Assembly (NCBI RefSeq): GCF_026278245.1
Contig: NZ_CP111079.1
Coordinates: 124,001 to 188,000 of the forward strand
Direction: 5' to 3'
DNA: 64,000 nucleotides
Source: Pontibacter kalidii
GTDB taxonomy: Bacteria; Bacteroidota; Bacteroidia; Cytophagales; Hymenobacteraceae
Part shown: piece after piece, positions 52,976 through 61,745 of the stretch
Layout: each line of letters opens with the position of its first letter
How positions within the stretch are numbered: position 1 is the first letter of the stretch
The notes under the pieces: model-generated
What the model was told of the DNA's origin: nothing
Database searches by the model: none
The model's input: only the letters and a program-made list of their open reading frames with translations
Position numbers and translations under genes: made by a program

Positions 52976-54256
52976 ATGAAAGAGGATTTCCTGCACTACA
53001 TCTGGCAGCATCAGTACTTCAGCAAAACCGCGCTGGCCACCACCTGCGGTGAGCCGCTTGAGGTGCTGCGGACGGGCTTCTACAATACTGATGCCGGATC
53101 GGATTTCAGGGAAGCCATCCTTCGGGTGGGGGAGGTAGAGTGGTCGGGGAGCGTGGAGGTGCACCTGCGGGCCTCCGACTGGCACCGCCACAACCACCAG
53201 CACGACCCCAAGTATGACCAGGTGGTACTGCACGTAGTGTGGCAGGCCGATGTGCCCGTTCTGAGAACCGATGGTACCATGGTGCCGGTGCTGGTGCTGC
53301 AAAACCGCGTGGACCTGCGCCTGCTGCAAACATATGAGCAGCTGCAAAACTCAAAAAACGCTATTCCCTGTGCGCCGTTCTGGCCTAGCGTGCCGGAGAT
53401 CACCAAAGTGCTGATGCTGGAGCGGGCGCTGGTAGAGCGGCTGGAGGAGAAGGGCGGGGAAGTGCTGCAAGTATACCGGAGCTACGGCAACGACTGGGAG
53501 CAGGCAGCCTACCAAGCGTTGCTACGCGGCTTCGGCTTTAAGATTAACCAGCAGCCCTTTGAGCAACTGGCCAAATCGCTGCCGTTCCACGTGGTGCGCA
53601 AACACCAGCATAACTTACCCCAACTGGAGGCGCTGCTGCTGGGGCAGGCTGGCTTTTTAGCCGATGCCAAAGACGAATATGCGCAGCAGTTGCAGCGGGA
53701 GTATACTTTCCTGCAGCACAAGTATAAACTGGAGCCTTTGCCGCGTCACCACTGGAATTTCCTGCGCATGCGCCCGGCCAACTTCCCGACAGTGCGTTTG
53801 GCGCAGCTTGCCGGCTTGTTGCACCAGCATCCTTCGCTGTTCACGAAAATACTGGAGAAAGACACCATGAAGAAGTATGAGCAGCTTTTTCAGGCCGCGG
53901 TGTCAGGGTATTGGCAGAAGCATTACATGTTTGGACGGGAGAAGAAGGCCCTGGCGAAAGGCATGGGCAAAAGCAGCGCGCAGAATTTGGTGGTTAATGT
54001 GGCCGTGCCTATACTTGCCGCCTACGCCAGCCACAGCGGTGACCGCGCCTACCTGGATAAAGCCATTAGCTTACTGGAACAGCTGAAGGAGGAAAGCAAT
54101 AAGTATACCCGCCTTTACGAGGAGCTGGGTTGGCGGGCAAAGTCTGCGGCCGATAACCAGGCGGCACTGGGGCTCTATAAACGCTATTGCCACCCTGTAA
54201 ACTGCATGCGCTGCGCCGTAGGCAACAAGATCATGAAAAACAGCCCTGCCCTGTGA
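52976..54256 (+). CDS. DUF2851 family protein
   Basis: A 426-aa cytosolic protein of a Bacteroidota-enriched family. It starts MKEDFLHYIWQHQYFSKTAL, contains the conserved SGSVEVHLRASDWHRHNHQH and YDQVVLHVVW motifs, and ends with a Cys-rich tail (YKRYCHPVNCMRCAVGNKIM). The HxHxxDxxYDxVxLHVVW pattern suggests a nuclease-like or metal site, which is inference. Seven AAGTAT words lie inside. The TGA stop overlaps the GTG of the next gene (GTGA), so the two are coupled. Confidence 0.88.
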   Translation: MKEDFLHYIWQHQYFSKTALATTCGEPLEVLRTGFYNTDAGSDFREAILRVGEVEWSGSVEVHLRASDWHRHNHQHDPKYDQVVLHVVWQADVPVLRTDGTMVPVLVLQNRVDLRLLQTYEQLQNSKNAIPCAPFWPSVPEITKVLMLERALVERLEEKGGEVLQVYRSYGNDWEQAAYQALLRGFGFKINQQPFEQLAKSLPFHVVRKHQHNLPQLEALLLGQAGFLADAKDEYAQQLQREYTFLQHKYKLEPLPRHHWNFLRMRPANFPTVRLAQLAGLLHQHPSLFTKILEKDTMKKYEQLFQAAVSGYWQKHYMFGREKKALAKGMGKSSAQNLVVNVAVPILAAYASHSGDRAYLDKAISLLEQLKEESNKYTRLYEELGWRAKSAADNQAALGLYKRYCHPVNCMRCAVGNKIMKNSPAL

Positions 54257-55560
54257 ATTTACTGCTCGTTTACCTTTTTAACCTGCTTCTACTGGGTGGC
54301 ACTACCTGGTGGCTATACCGGCAGGAGTGGGCGCAGCGGCTCAGGCCATACTTCTGGTCGGCACTGGGGCTGAAGTTGGCCTTTGCCCTGGGCTTTGCCG
54401 TATTTCGCTATACGTTAGCCGGCCACAGCGACACCCATGTGTACCATGCCGCCGGACTTCAGTTGCTTGAGTATGCGCAGCAGGATACGACAGGATACCT
54501 TAAGCTTTTGCTGTTTAACCAGTTCGGGAATGAAGCACTCCGAACCTCACTGCCTTTTACCGAGCATCCGGACTTTACCAACTCCTTTTACTTTATAAAG
54601 CTGCTGAGTATGCTTAACCTGGCGACAGCCGGCCAGTACTACCTGAACAACCTGTACCTGTCGCTTTTCAGTTTCTTAGGAGGAGCGTATGCCGTAGCAG
54701 TACTGGCACGGGTGCTCCCAAAGTATAAAGTAGCGGCGGTTGTGGCTTTCTTGTTCTTCCCTTCAGTGGAGCTTTGGAGCTCCGGTGTGATGAAGGAGCC
54801 GGTAATGTTTGGCAGTATGTGCTGGGTAATTGGAATGGCACTGGCCTTTGCGCACGGGTACAGGATAAGTGTTTGGTCATGGCTTCTGCTGCCCCTGCAG
54901 CTGTACGTTTTCATCAGGATTAAACTGTTTTATGCCGCTTTGCTGCTGCCCTTGCTGCTGGCCTATGTGCTGGTGCAACGCCTGAAAGTATACTTCAGGC
55001 CGCTGCACTTGCTGAGGGTGCAGCTGCTGCTGCTGCTGCTGCTGTTGCTGGCACTGGCCGGTGTAGCGGTGCTGGTGGTGATGTGGCAGAAAAGCATCTT
55101 CAACCCTGATTTTATACTTTGGAACCTGGAGAGCAATTATACTTCCCTGCTGCACCGGTCGCAGCACGCCCCGCACATTAACCTCGGCAACCTGGAGCCA
55201 ACGCTGCCCAGCATGCTCCTGAATTACCCTGAAGCCGCCCTCAGCTCCATGTACCGCCCGTTCATCGGCGAGTCCTGGAAGCCGTTGTACTTGCTGAGTG
55301 CTTTAGAAAATTTGCTACTTCTGCTGCTCACAGGTATGGCCATTGCGTCGGCATTCCGGAAGGGAGCAGGTATCAAAATAGAATTGCTGCATGTGGTGTT
55401 GCTGGTGTTCATACTTGTCATGGCGGGCGTTACCGGGCTCTCTACCCCTAACTTCGGCACCCTGAGCCGCTACCGCCTGGTGTACCTGCCCTTCCTGGTG
55501 TACCTGCTGCTGCAGAACGTGTATGCGCAGCGCCTGCTGCAGCGCCTGCGCCTCTCGTAG
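54253..55560 (+). CDS. Polytopic membrane protein of unknown function
   Basis: The GTG at 54253 gives 435 aa with about ten to eleven hydrophobic segments, including a Leu-only stretch (LLLLLLLLALAGVAVLVVMW). A loop with HSDTHVYHAAG after helix 2 carries Asp and His residues as in GT-C type or polymerase proteins, and late helices follow an LSTPNFGTLSRYRLVYLPF segment. O-antigen polymerase or GT-C-like roles are possible but unproven. It is translationally coupled to the DUF2851 gene and 60 bp ahead of a sugar acyltransferase. Confidence 0.75.
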   Translation: MNLLLVYLFNLLLLGGTTWWLYRQEWAQRLRPYFWSALGLKLAFALGFAVFRYTLAGHSDTHVYHAAGLQLLEYAQQDTTGYLKLLLFNQFGNEALRTSLPFTEHPDFTNSFYFIKLLSMLNLATAGQYYLNNLYLSLFSFLGGAYAVAVLARVLPKYKVAAVVAFLFFPSVELWSSGVMKEPVMFGSMCWVIGMALAFAHGYRISVWSWLLLPLQLYVFIRIKLFYAALLLPLLLAYVLVQRLKVYFRPLHLLRVQLLLLLLLLLALAGVAVLVVMWQKSIFNPDFILWNLESNYTSLLHRSQHAPHINLGNLEPTLPSMLLNYPEAALSSMYRPFIGESWKPLYLLSALENLLLLLLTGMAIASAFRKGAGIKIELLHVVLLVFILVMAGVTGLSTPNFGTLSRYRLVYLPFLVYLLLQNVYAQRLLQRLRLS

Positions 55561-55619
55561 CCATACTTTTAAACTCCCTCCCTTTTTTGTACCTTTGCGC
55601 CCTATTTAAGACTGAGCTT

Positions 55620-56255
55620 ATGCAAAATCCGGTAATTATATTGGGCGCCCAGAAATTGGGTACCACAGCATTGGATATCTTTAACAGCAATAACGTAATC
55701 GTGTACTGCTTCCTGGACGATAACCAGAAGCTGCAGCAGGAGGAGGTGAACAATGTGGCGGTGATGAGCAACACCGAAGACAATGAGTTCCTGAAGCTGG
55801 CCGGCAAGACATGCGACGTGTTCGTGGCCGTGGAGGATTCATCGGCGCGCAAAGGCCTGATCAAGATGCTGAAGCAAGAGCACGAAGTGGTGCCGGTAAA
55901 TGCCATTCACCGTTTCAGCGCGGTGTCGGAGCATGCCTGGCTGGGCCACGGTAACTTGGTGGGGGCGGGCGCCATCATCAGCAACAACGCTAAAGTAGGC
56001 GATAACAACATCATCCATGCCCGCGCGCTGGTAGATACTAGCGCCGAGATCGGTGATTTTGTGGAGATCGGAGCCGGGGCCATCATCAACGCTGAGGCTG
56101 TGGTGGAAGATGGAGCCTTTATCGGCACCGGCGCTGTCATCGTGTCCGGGGTGAAGATCGGCAAGAACGCCCGCGTGGGCGCCGGCTCTGTGGTGGTGGC
56201 CAATGTGCCTGCCAAAGCCACTGTGTTTGGTAACCCCGCAGCTCCGGTAAAGTAA
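55620..56255 (+). CDS. NeuD/PglD-like sugar O-acyltransferase
   Basis: A 211-aa protein from the ATG at 55620. The first 75 residues form a Rossmann-like sugar-nucleotide domain (MQNPVIILGAQKLGTTALDI); the rest is a left-handed beta-helix of hexapeptide repeats (LVGAGAIISNNAKVGDNNII, VEIGAGAIINAEAVVEDGAF) ending VFGNPAAPVK. The catalytic His is probably in NIIHARA. Such enzymes acetylate amino sugars for glycans. TACCTTTG at 55590-55597 is a good -7 box 22 nt upstream. Confidence 0.88.
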   Translation: MQNPVIILGAQKLGTTALDIFNSNNVIVYCFLDDNQKLQQEEVNNVAVMSNTEDNEFLKLAGKTCDVFVAVEDSSARKGLIKMLKQEHEVVPVNAIHRFSAVSEHAWLGHGNLVGAGAIISNNAKVGDNNIIHARALVDTSAEIGDFVEIGAGAIINAEAVVEDGAFIGTGAVIVSGVKIGKNARVGAGSVVVANVPAKATVFGNPAAPVK

Positions 56256-56342
56256 ACTTTTATACTTGCCAAGGCTGTTACAAAACTGACAAAAGTCATT
56301 TTGCGGCCGAACGGCAGTTTATACTTTTGCGGCGGAATTTTG

Positions 56343-56468
56343 AATGAGTGATGGGGTGGATGAGTGAATAAGAATGGAGATACTCCTGTTCATCTTTTAA
56401 TCCTGAAAATCCTGAACCAACAATTTAACAATAGCTCCGAAGGAGCAAGCAATTAACAATTAATTTAA
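56343..56468. repeat. Word array before trhO
   Basis: AATGAGTG, ATGGGGTG, GATGAGTG (56343-56366) are in 8-nt register. ATCCTGAA repeats at 56400 and 56409, and AACAATTT/AACAATAG and AATTAACA/ATTAATTT words follow to 56468. A small hairpin, GCTCCGAAGGAGC, lies within. The forward AATGAGTG arm has no reverse partner here. Confidence 0.65.
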
Positions 56469-56492
56469 CACTTAGCGAGAAACTAAGCAGTT

Positions 56493-57461
56493 ATGAACAA
56501 ACCCTACAGTATACTCCTGTACTATTGCTACACGCCAATCGAGGATCCGGAGGCGTTTCGTGAGCAACACCACCGGTTGTGCCTGGAGCTGAACCTGCTC
56601 GGCCGCATCATTGTATCCAAAGAAGGCCTGAACGGTACCGTTTCCGGGCTGAAGGAAGACTGCGAGAAGTATATGGCTGCCCTGCACGCCGACCCGCGCT
56701 TCGCCAAGATCGACTTTAAAGTGGATGAATCGGACAAGCATGCGTTTGCCAAACTGCATGTGCGCACCAAAGCCGAGATCGTACACTCTGGCCTGTTGCA
56801 TATAGACCCGAACGTGCGCACCGGCAAGCACCTGGCGCCAAAGGAGTTTAAGGAGATGAAAGACCGCGAGGACGTGGTAATAGTGGATATGCGCTCGGAT
56901 TACGAGTATACCGTGGGCCGCTTCAAGAACGCCGTAACGCTGGATATCGAGAACTTCCGTGAGTTTCCGGAGAAGATAGACGAGCTGAAGGAGAAGTTCA
57001 GGGACAAAAAGATACTGACCTACTGCACCGGCGGTATCAAGTGCGAGAAGGCGAGTGCCTTTTTGCTGGAGCAGGGTTTTGAAGATGTGTACCAGCTGCA
57101 CGGCGGTATCATCAAGTATGGCAAAGAGGCTGGCGGCGAGGATTTCGAGGGCAAGTGCTATGTGTTTGATAACCGCGTGGCCGTAGACGTAAACAGCGTT
57201 AACCCGAAAGTTATTTCTACCTGCCACGTGTGCGGCACCGAGAACGACCGCATGGTGAACTGCGCCAACCCGGTATGTAACCTGCACGTGGCCATCTGCG
57301 AGAAGTGCGGCTGGGAACTGGACGGCGCCTGCTCCACAGCGTGCAAAGAGCACCCGGAAAAACGCCCTTACGACGGCACCGGTTACTATCAAAAGGAGAT
57401 GAATGGCTACAATCCCTTAAAAGGATTCAACCGCAAGAAGAAAACTGACGTACAAGTATAA
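56493..57461 (+). CDS. trhO: tRNA uridine(34) hydroxylase TrhO (rhodanese family)
   Basis: TrhO makes 5-hydroxyuridine at tRNA position 34 in an oxygen-dependent step. The 322-aa protein has an N-terminal UPF0176 domain (LLYYCYTPIEDPEAFREQHH), a rhodanese domain with catalytic Cys178 in TYCTGGIKCEKA, and a Cys-rich C-terminal segment (CHVCGTENDRMVNC, CEKCGWELDGAC) that may bind metal. The gene ends in CAAGTATAA, overlapping the AAGTATAA word. Confidence 0.93.
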   Translation: MNKPYSILLYYCYTPIEDPEAFREQHHRLCLELNLLGRIIVSKEGLNGTVSGLKEDCEKYMAALHADPRFAKIDFKVDESDKHAFAKLHVRTKAEIVHSGLLHIDPNVRTGKHLAPKEFKEMKDREDVVIVDMRSDYEYTVGRFKNAVTLDIENFREFPEKIDELKEKFRDKKILTYCTGGIKCEKASAFLLEQGFEDVYQLHGGIIKYGKEAGGEDFEGKCYVFDNRVAVDVNSVNPKVISTCHVCGTENDRMVNCANPVCNLHVAICEKCGWELDGACSTACKEHPEKRPYDGTGYYQKEMNGYNPLKGFNRKKKTDVQV

Positions 57462-57478
57462 GTATTCTCTAAAGCTCA

Positions 57479-57512
57479 GAAAAGCGTGCGCCCACTCGGC
57501 CACGCTTTTCGT
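57479..57512 (+). terminator. Terminator after trhO
   Basis: GAAAAGCGTG pairs with CACGCTTTTC around a 12-nt loop; T content after the stem is modest. Confidence 0.75.
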
Positions 57513-57523
57513 GTTTAATTAAC

Positions 57524-57677
57524 CACGTATCACGTAGCACGACACACGTAGCACGACTTTTTGGCAAAGGATTTTATGACAAAAGACTTTAAAGCTTTCT
57601 GAGTCCTTTGTCAAGTAGTCTCTTGTCATATGGTCCAGGAACCCGGTCTTGATACATGATACGTGCTACGTGATACG
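57524..57677. repeat. Inverted heptamer array, CACGTAG family
   Basis: The left arm has five 7-nt units (57524-57558: CACGTAT, CACGTAG, CACGACA, CACGTAG, CACGACT). The right arm has GATACAT, GATACGT, GCTACGT, GATACG (57651-57677). CGTATCACGTAGCACG is shared exactly between the left arm and the reverse complement of the right arm. Inside, TGACAAAAGACT-like words also face their complement. The array ends 12 nt before the phosphorylase ATG. Confidence 0.85.
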
Positions 57678-57689
57678 CAAAAAAGAACC

Positions 57690-58547
57690 ATGGCCCACAT
57701 TCCCGAATCAGAACTGATCATCAACCCAAATGGCACGGTATACCACCTCAACCTGCTGCCAGAGCATATTTCCGATACCATCATTACCGTAGGCGACCCG
57801 GAGCGGGTGGCAAAGGTGAGCAGGTATTTCGATGCGATAGAGGTGGCGGTGGCCAAGCGCGAGTTCGTCACCCACACGGGCTACTACAAAGGCAAGCGCA
57901 TCACGGTCATCTCCACGGGTATGGGTACTGATAACATCGATATCCTGATGAACGAGCTGGACGCACTGGTGAACATCGATTTCCGGAGCCGCGAGGTAAA
58001 TGAGGAGAAGATCAAGCTGAACATCGTGCGCATCGGCACCTCGGGCTCGCTGCAGGAGACGGTGCCGCTGAGCAGCCACCTGGCATCCCACACCAGTGTA
58101 GGGCTGGACACGCTGATGGAGTTTTATCCACTGGAGCAGTCGGAGGAGGAGAAAAGTATAACAGCTAAGCTGCAGCAGGAGCTGGGTTTGAGCTTCCGGC
58201 CATACTGCGTTTCCGGCTCTCAAAGCCTTATCCAGAGAATCGCTTTTGACATGGTGCCGGGCAATACGCTTACGTGCCCGGGCTTTTATGCGCCGCAGGG
58301 CCGTGTGTTGCGTGGCGGGCTGCGAAACCAGCAGTTGCTGCACACCTACCATCACTTCCGCCACCACGGTTACATGCTCACCAACTTTGAGATGGAGACA
58401 GCCGGCTATTATAGTATGGGCCGCATCCTGGGCCACGAGATGCTCTCGCTGAACGCCATTGTGGCAAACCGCATCACGCAGCAGTTTGCCGACAATGCCG
58501 AACAGGTAATTGAGGATCTGATCGTGAAGGTGCTGGAGCGTATTTAA
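57690..58547 (+). CDS. Nucleoside phosphorylase (uridine phosphorylase-like)
   Basis: It cleaves nucleosides with phosphate in salvage. The ATG at 57690 gives 285 aa (MAHIPESELIINPNGTVYHL); the upstream in-frame codons come from the heptamer array and are rejected. Features are VGDPERVAKVSRYF, the SGSLQETVPLSSHLASHTSV segment and NFEMETAGYYSMG, the base and ribose-binding Glu-Met-Glu motif of the NP-I family. Uridine specificity is likely but unproven. Confidence 0.88.
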   Translation: MAHIPESELIINPNGTVYHLNLLPEHISDTIITVGDPERVAKVSRYFDAIEVAVAKREFVTHTGYYKGKRITVISTGMGTDNIDILMNELDALVNIDFRSREVNEEKIKLNIVRIGTSGSLQETVPLSSHLASHTSVGLDTLMEFYPLEQSEEEKSITAKLQQELGLSFRPYCVSGSQSLIQRIAFDMVPGNTLTCPGFYAPQGRVLRGGLRNQQLLHTYHHFRHHGYMLTNFEMETAGYYSMGRILGHEMLSLNAIVANRITQQFADNAEQVIEDLIVKVLERI

Positions 58548-58570
58548 ATCTAGTGTCTACCTAAAGCAAA

Positions 58571-58614
58571 AACAGCTTGCTCAGATCCTCTGGGCAAGCT
58601 GTTATGTTTTATAC
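58571..58614 (+). terminator. Terminator after the phosphorylase gene
   Basis: AACAGCTTGC pairs with GCAAGCTGTT, with inner CAGA/TCTG pairing. ATGTTTTATACTTT follows, so the T-tract ends in the ATACTT word. Confidence 0.85.
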
Positions 58615-58655
58615 TTTCCTGTCAGTATAAAAGGCGAGGGTTTGGGTTTCATGGT

Positions 58656-58955
58656 TTAGCAGTAGTTGATCTCTAAGATGGAGCGTAGCGGCAGAAACAT
58701 ACCTGACTTCAGCAACACAAAATCCTTGTCCAGGCCCCAGAGTGCGGCTTCCACGCGCTTCTTTTCTCCGGTCTCCGTCTTAAACGTAATCATTGACTTT
58801 GTGCGGAAAGTGTTGCTCAGGATGGTGGCGCGGTTAGCGGCATAATAGCGGCGGCTTTTGGCATCCGGGTCCTGCAGCACGTCTTTCTTGCTGAATTTAA
58901 GGGTGGGGATTCTTTCTTTGTTGATGAGTTGTGTGTCTTTCTTTTGATTTAGCAT
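58656..58955 (-). CDS. Unknown 99-aa protein, tandem paralog 1
   Basis: Not assigned to a family. It reads IPTLKFSKKDVLQDPDAKSR near the N terminus, a basic middle, then a beta-rich C terminus (KKRVEAALWGLDKDFVLLKS, PLRSILEINY). It aligns along its whole length with the 99-aa protein at 59088-59387, sharing DVLxDPxA, NRAxxLxNxxR, ITFxT and the C-terminal VxxxxWxxDxxxxxLKxG pattern. No signal peptide. A small beta-barrel binding fold is a guess. Confidence 0.7.
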   Translation of the reverse strand: MLNQKKDTQLINKERIPTLKFSKKDVLQDPDAKSRRYYAANRATILSNTFRTKSMITFKTETGEKKRVEAALWGLDKDFVLLKSGMFLPLRSILEINYC

Positions 58956-59033
58956 AGTTATTTATTTGGTTCGGGATATATAGTGCAGATATCGTGCCGG
59001 AATGCTGTTTAAACATGAATGTGGAGCGGCTGC

Positions 59034-59061
59034 AAAAAAAGCAAGTATGGGGATACTTGCC
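59034..59061 (-). terminator. Terminator made of a motif pair
   Basis: On the minus strand GCAAGTATCCCCATACTTGC, an 8-bp stem with a CCCC loop, is followed by TTTTTTT. The whole stem is one inverted pair of the AAGTAT word. It lies 26 bp after the stop of the 59088-59387 gene. Confidence 0.85.
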
Positions 59062-59087
59062 TGAGGCAACACGGACAGCTGTCGTGC

Positions 59088-59387
59088 CTAAAAGAACTCT
59101 ATGCCAATGATAGAGGTAACAGGTATGGAACACCCGGCTTTCAGGGTCATGTACCTGTCATCCACGGCCCAAACGGTAGTATCCACGCGGTGCAGCTTGC
59201 CGTCGGCTGTCTGGAACGTGATCTCTACCTTGCCTCGGTACCCGTTGCCAAGCATAGCGGCGCGGTTTAAGTCCCACATGCGCTTTTTGCGGGCTTCAGG
59301 ATCTGTGAGTACGTCGTCGTGCCCGAAGCGGAGGAAGGGGATCTGCTCCTTCTCCAGCATCGGGATGGTGTTTACATAAGTTTCCAT
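59088..59387 (-). CDS. Unknown 99-aa protein, tandem paralog 2
   Basis: The paralog of 58656-58955 with equal length. It reads IPFLRFGHDDVLTDPEARKK, then GKVEITFQTADGKLHRVDTT and VWAVDDRYMTLKAG, ending PVTSIIGIEFF. The pair sits head-to-tail on the minus strand with 132 bp between, each probably with its own terminator or promoter. Divergence is roughly 60 percent by eye, so the duplication is not recent. Function unknown. Confidence 0.7.
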   Translation of the reverse strand: METYVNTIPMLEKEQIPFLRFGHDDVLTDPEARKKRMWDLNRAAMLGNGYRGKVEITFQTADGKLHRVDTTVWAVDDRYMTLKAGCSIPVTSIIGIEFF

Positions 59388-59471
59388 GGTGCGGTTAGTT
59401 TAAGTTAACTGTCACCTAATGTAGGAAACGGCTACGCAAATAGCAATGTTTTAACGCTGATTTTTAAGGAA

Positions 59472-60482
59472 CTACAGGCGCTGCAGGAAGGCGATCGTGT
59501 CCACGCCGTCGGCATAATCCCATACCATAGGGCACTGCGCCTCGCCAAAAGGGATGCTGCCATCCATCCAGCCGTGCGCCGACACCACCACCTGGGTTTT
59601 ATCCTTTATCTCGTGCAGCTTGTGGCGCAAATCCGAAAGGGAGCTGAACGTATCGTAAAACAGCACCGAGATAGGGGATACCAGGTTCTGGCTTTGCTGC
59701 ACCAGCATGAAGCCGTTGTCGAAGTGGTGCACCCGGTTTACCAGCAGTATGGATTTGTTGTAGTCGTAGTTGTTCTGGTACTTGTGGTGGTCGAGCAGGC
59801 TTATGCGGTGCTGGTTAGCCTCGAAAAACTTATCGAACGTATAGCCTTCCGGCACAAACACCTTGGCTACGTTGCGGCAGCCCAGGCCGTAGTAGCGGAA
59901 AATATCCTCGCCCAGCGCCTTCAGGTCGTCGGTCTCCTCGTGGCCGGTGAGCACGCCTATACTTGTGCGGTTCTTACGGATGATGTGCGGACGCTTGGCG
60001 AAGTAGTACTCAAAATAGCGGGCCGTGTTATCAGAGCCGGTGGCGATAATGGCGTCCGCCTCCTTCAGCAGGTCCACGTACTCGATGCGGCTGCCGAAGG
60101 CCGGCTCAATGGCGATGAGCATGTTGGCGATGCGCTTCATGAGCATGTCGTCGCTGGAGCTGAGCTTGGCCAGCAGGTAATGGCCACTGATCAGCACCGA
60201 CAGGAAATCGTGGAAACCAACCAGCGGGATGTTGCCCGCCATTACCACGCCAACCTTCTTGGGTGTAACCTGTTTGAGGTGGTAGGGGTAAAGCCACTCA
60301 CGCAGGTATTGCTCCTGCAGCATGGTGATAACGCCGTTCAGGGCGCTGGATACGTTCTCCTCCGTAAACCAGGTGTTACGCGAGGCAGCCGAGAAGGCCC
60401 AGGCCTTCCGCTCTTCCGGGGTAAGGTTCTGCAGTTGCTTCCCCAGTTCTACAAAGGCTTCTATCCTGTGCTCTAATGTCAT
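59472..60482 (-). CDS. LuxC-like acyl-CoA reductase
   Basis: A 336-aa member of the acyl-CoA reductase (LuxC) family, which reduces activated acyl groups to aldehydes with NADPH. The Cys nucleophile is Cys202 in YYGLGCRNVAKVFVP; IIATGSDNTARYFEYYF and MAGNIPLVGFHDFLSVLISG are cofactor-side motifs. It is shorter than luminous-bacterium LuxC, and no lux genes are present, so a role in Bacteroidota lipid or polyketide aldehydes is more likely. Divergent from the ferredoxin gene, 116 bp apart. Confidence 0.9.
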   Translation of the reverse strand: MTLEHRIEAFVELGKQLQNLTPEERKAWAFSAASRNTWFTEENVSSALNGVITMLQEQYLREWLYPYHLKQVTPKKVGVVMAGNIPLVGFHDFLSVLISGHYLLAKLSSSDDMLMKRIANMLIAIEPAFGSRIEYVDLLKEADAIIATGSDNTARYFEYYFAKRPHIIRKNRTSIGVLTGHEETDDLKALGEDIFRYYGLGCRNVAKVFVPEGYTFDKFFEANQHRISLLDHHKYQNNYDYNKSILLVNRVHHFDNGFMLVQQSQNLVSPISVLFYDTFSSLSDLRHKLHEIKDKTQVVVSAHGWMDGSIPFGEAQCPMVWDYADGVDTIAFLQRL

Positions 60483-60510
60483 GGCTAATTGCGTGGCTTG
60501 TAAAAAATAA

Positions 60511-60949
<439 letters not shown>

Positions 60950-60972
60950 GTATAAAACGTTCTCAAACGTAT

Positions 60973-61002
60973 AAAACCTGTCTGTAAAGGGCGGGTTTTT
61001 TT
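60973..61002 (+). terminator. Terminator after the ferredoxin gene
   Basis: AAACCTG pairs with CGGGTTT (one G-T pair) around an 11-nt loop, ending in a run of seven or more T. Confidence 0.7.
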
Positions 61003-61030
61003 GTTTAGGCGGATAACAAAGTATAAAGCT

Positions 61031-61603
61031 ATGGAAGGAACAACACACGAAGGCAAGACCTTTGATAAGGTGGTTTATCCCGGCAAACCCAGCCGGAACC
61101 GGGAGTTTGAGCAATGCACGTTCCGAAACTGTGATTTCTCCGGCAGCGATTTCTCGCAGAACCGATTTACCGACTGCACCTTTATCGGCTGTAACCTGGC
61201 CATGCTTAAACTGGGCAGCTCCACGCTAAATAATGTGGTTTTCCGGGAGTGTAAGCTGACGGGCGTAAACTTTGGTGAGTGCGAAGAGATACTGTTTACC
61301 GTGCGATTTGAGCGCTGCCTGCTGGACTACGCCTCCTTCGCGCGCCGGAAGATGCCCAAGACGCAGTTCATCCATACTTCGCTAAAAGGAGCCGATCTCT
61401 CCAACGCCAACCTCGCCAACGCTGTTTTCAATGATACCGACCTCCACAGAGCTGTGTTTAACTACACCAACCTCTCCGGAGCCGATTTTTCCACGGCCTT
61501 TAATTTTGAAATAGACCCGGAGCAGAATACGATCAAAAAGGCGAAGTTCTCCAGCTATGGGCTGCAGGGACTGCTCACCAAGTATAACCTGCAGATAGTT
61601 TAG
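61031..61603 (+). CDS. Pentapeptide-repeat protein
   Basis: From the ATG at 61031 the protein has 190 aa. Most of it is A(D/N)LXX-type pentapeptide repeats forming a right-handed beta-helix: [20 protein letters not shown], then [20 protein letters not shown] and [14 protein letters not shown]. Related Qnr and McbG proteins mimic DNA and protect gyrase; others have unknown roles. Neither resistance nor gyrase binding can be claimed here. It sits alone between the ferredoxin gene and valS. Confidence 0.85.
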   Translation: MEGTTHEGKTFDKVVYPGKPSRNREFEQCTFRNCDFSGSDFSQNRFTDCTFIGCNLAMLKLGSSTLNNVVFRECKLTGVNFGECEEILFTVRFERCLLDYASFARRKMPKTQFIHTSLKGADLSNANLANAVFNDTDLHRAVFNYTNLSGADFSTAFNFEIDPEQNTIKKAKFSSYGLQGLLTKYNLQIV

Positions 61604-61701
61604 CGCAGAGCTATACTTGCTGCAGGTGCGGACGCCAGTTCCCTTGGCTGTTCAGTTGGTAACAATCAGCAATTATCAACTGACAATTGATACAAATTCC
61701 C

Positions 61702-61709
61702 TAATTTTG
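61702..61709 (+). promoter_or_regulatory. -7 box before valS
   Basis: TAATTTTG matches the -7 consensus 36 nt before the valS ATG. The upstream region carries CAATTATCAACTGACAATTG words rather than a clear -33 box. Confidence 0.45.
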
Positions 61710-61745
61710 CCTATTCGCTTAAACAGCAGCCAAACAAAGTATACG

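Noticed and set aside
54187..54252. Upstream extension of the polytopic membrane protein gene
   Set aside because: It lies wholly within the DUF2851 coding region and adds a charged non-membrane leader; the GTG overlapping the stop is a better start.
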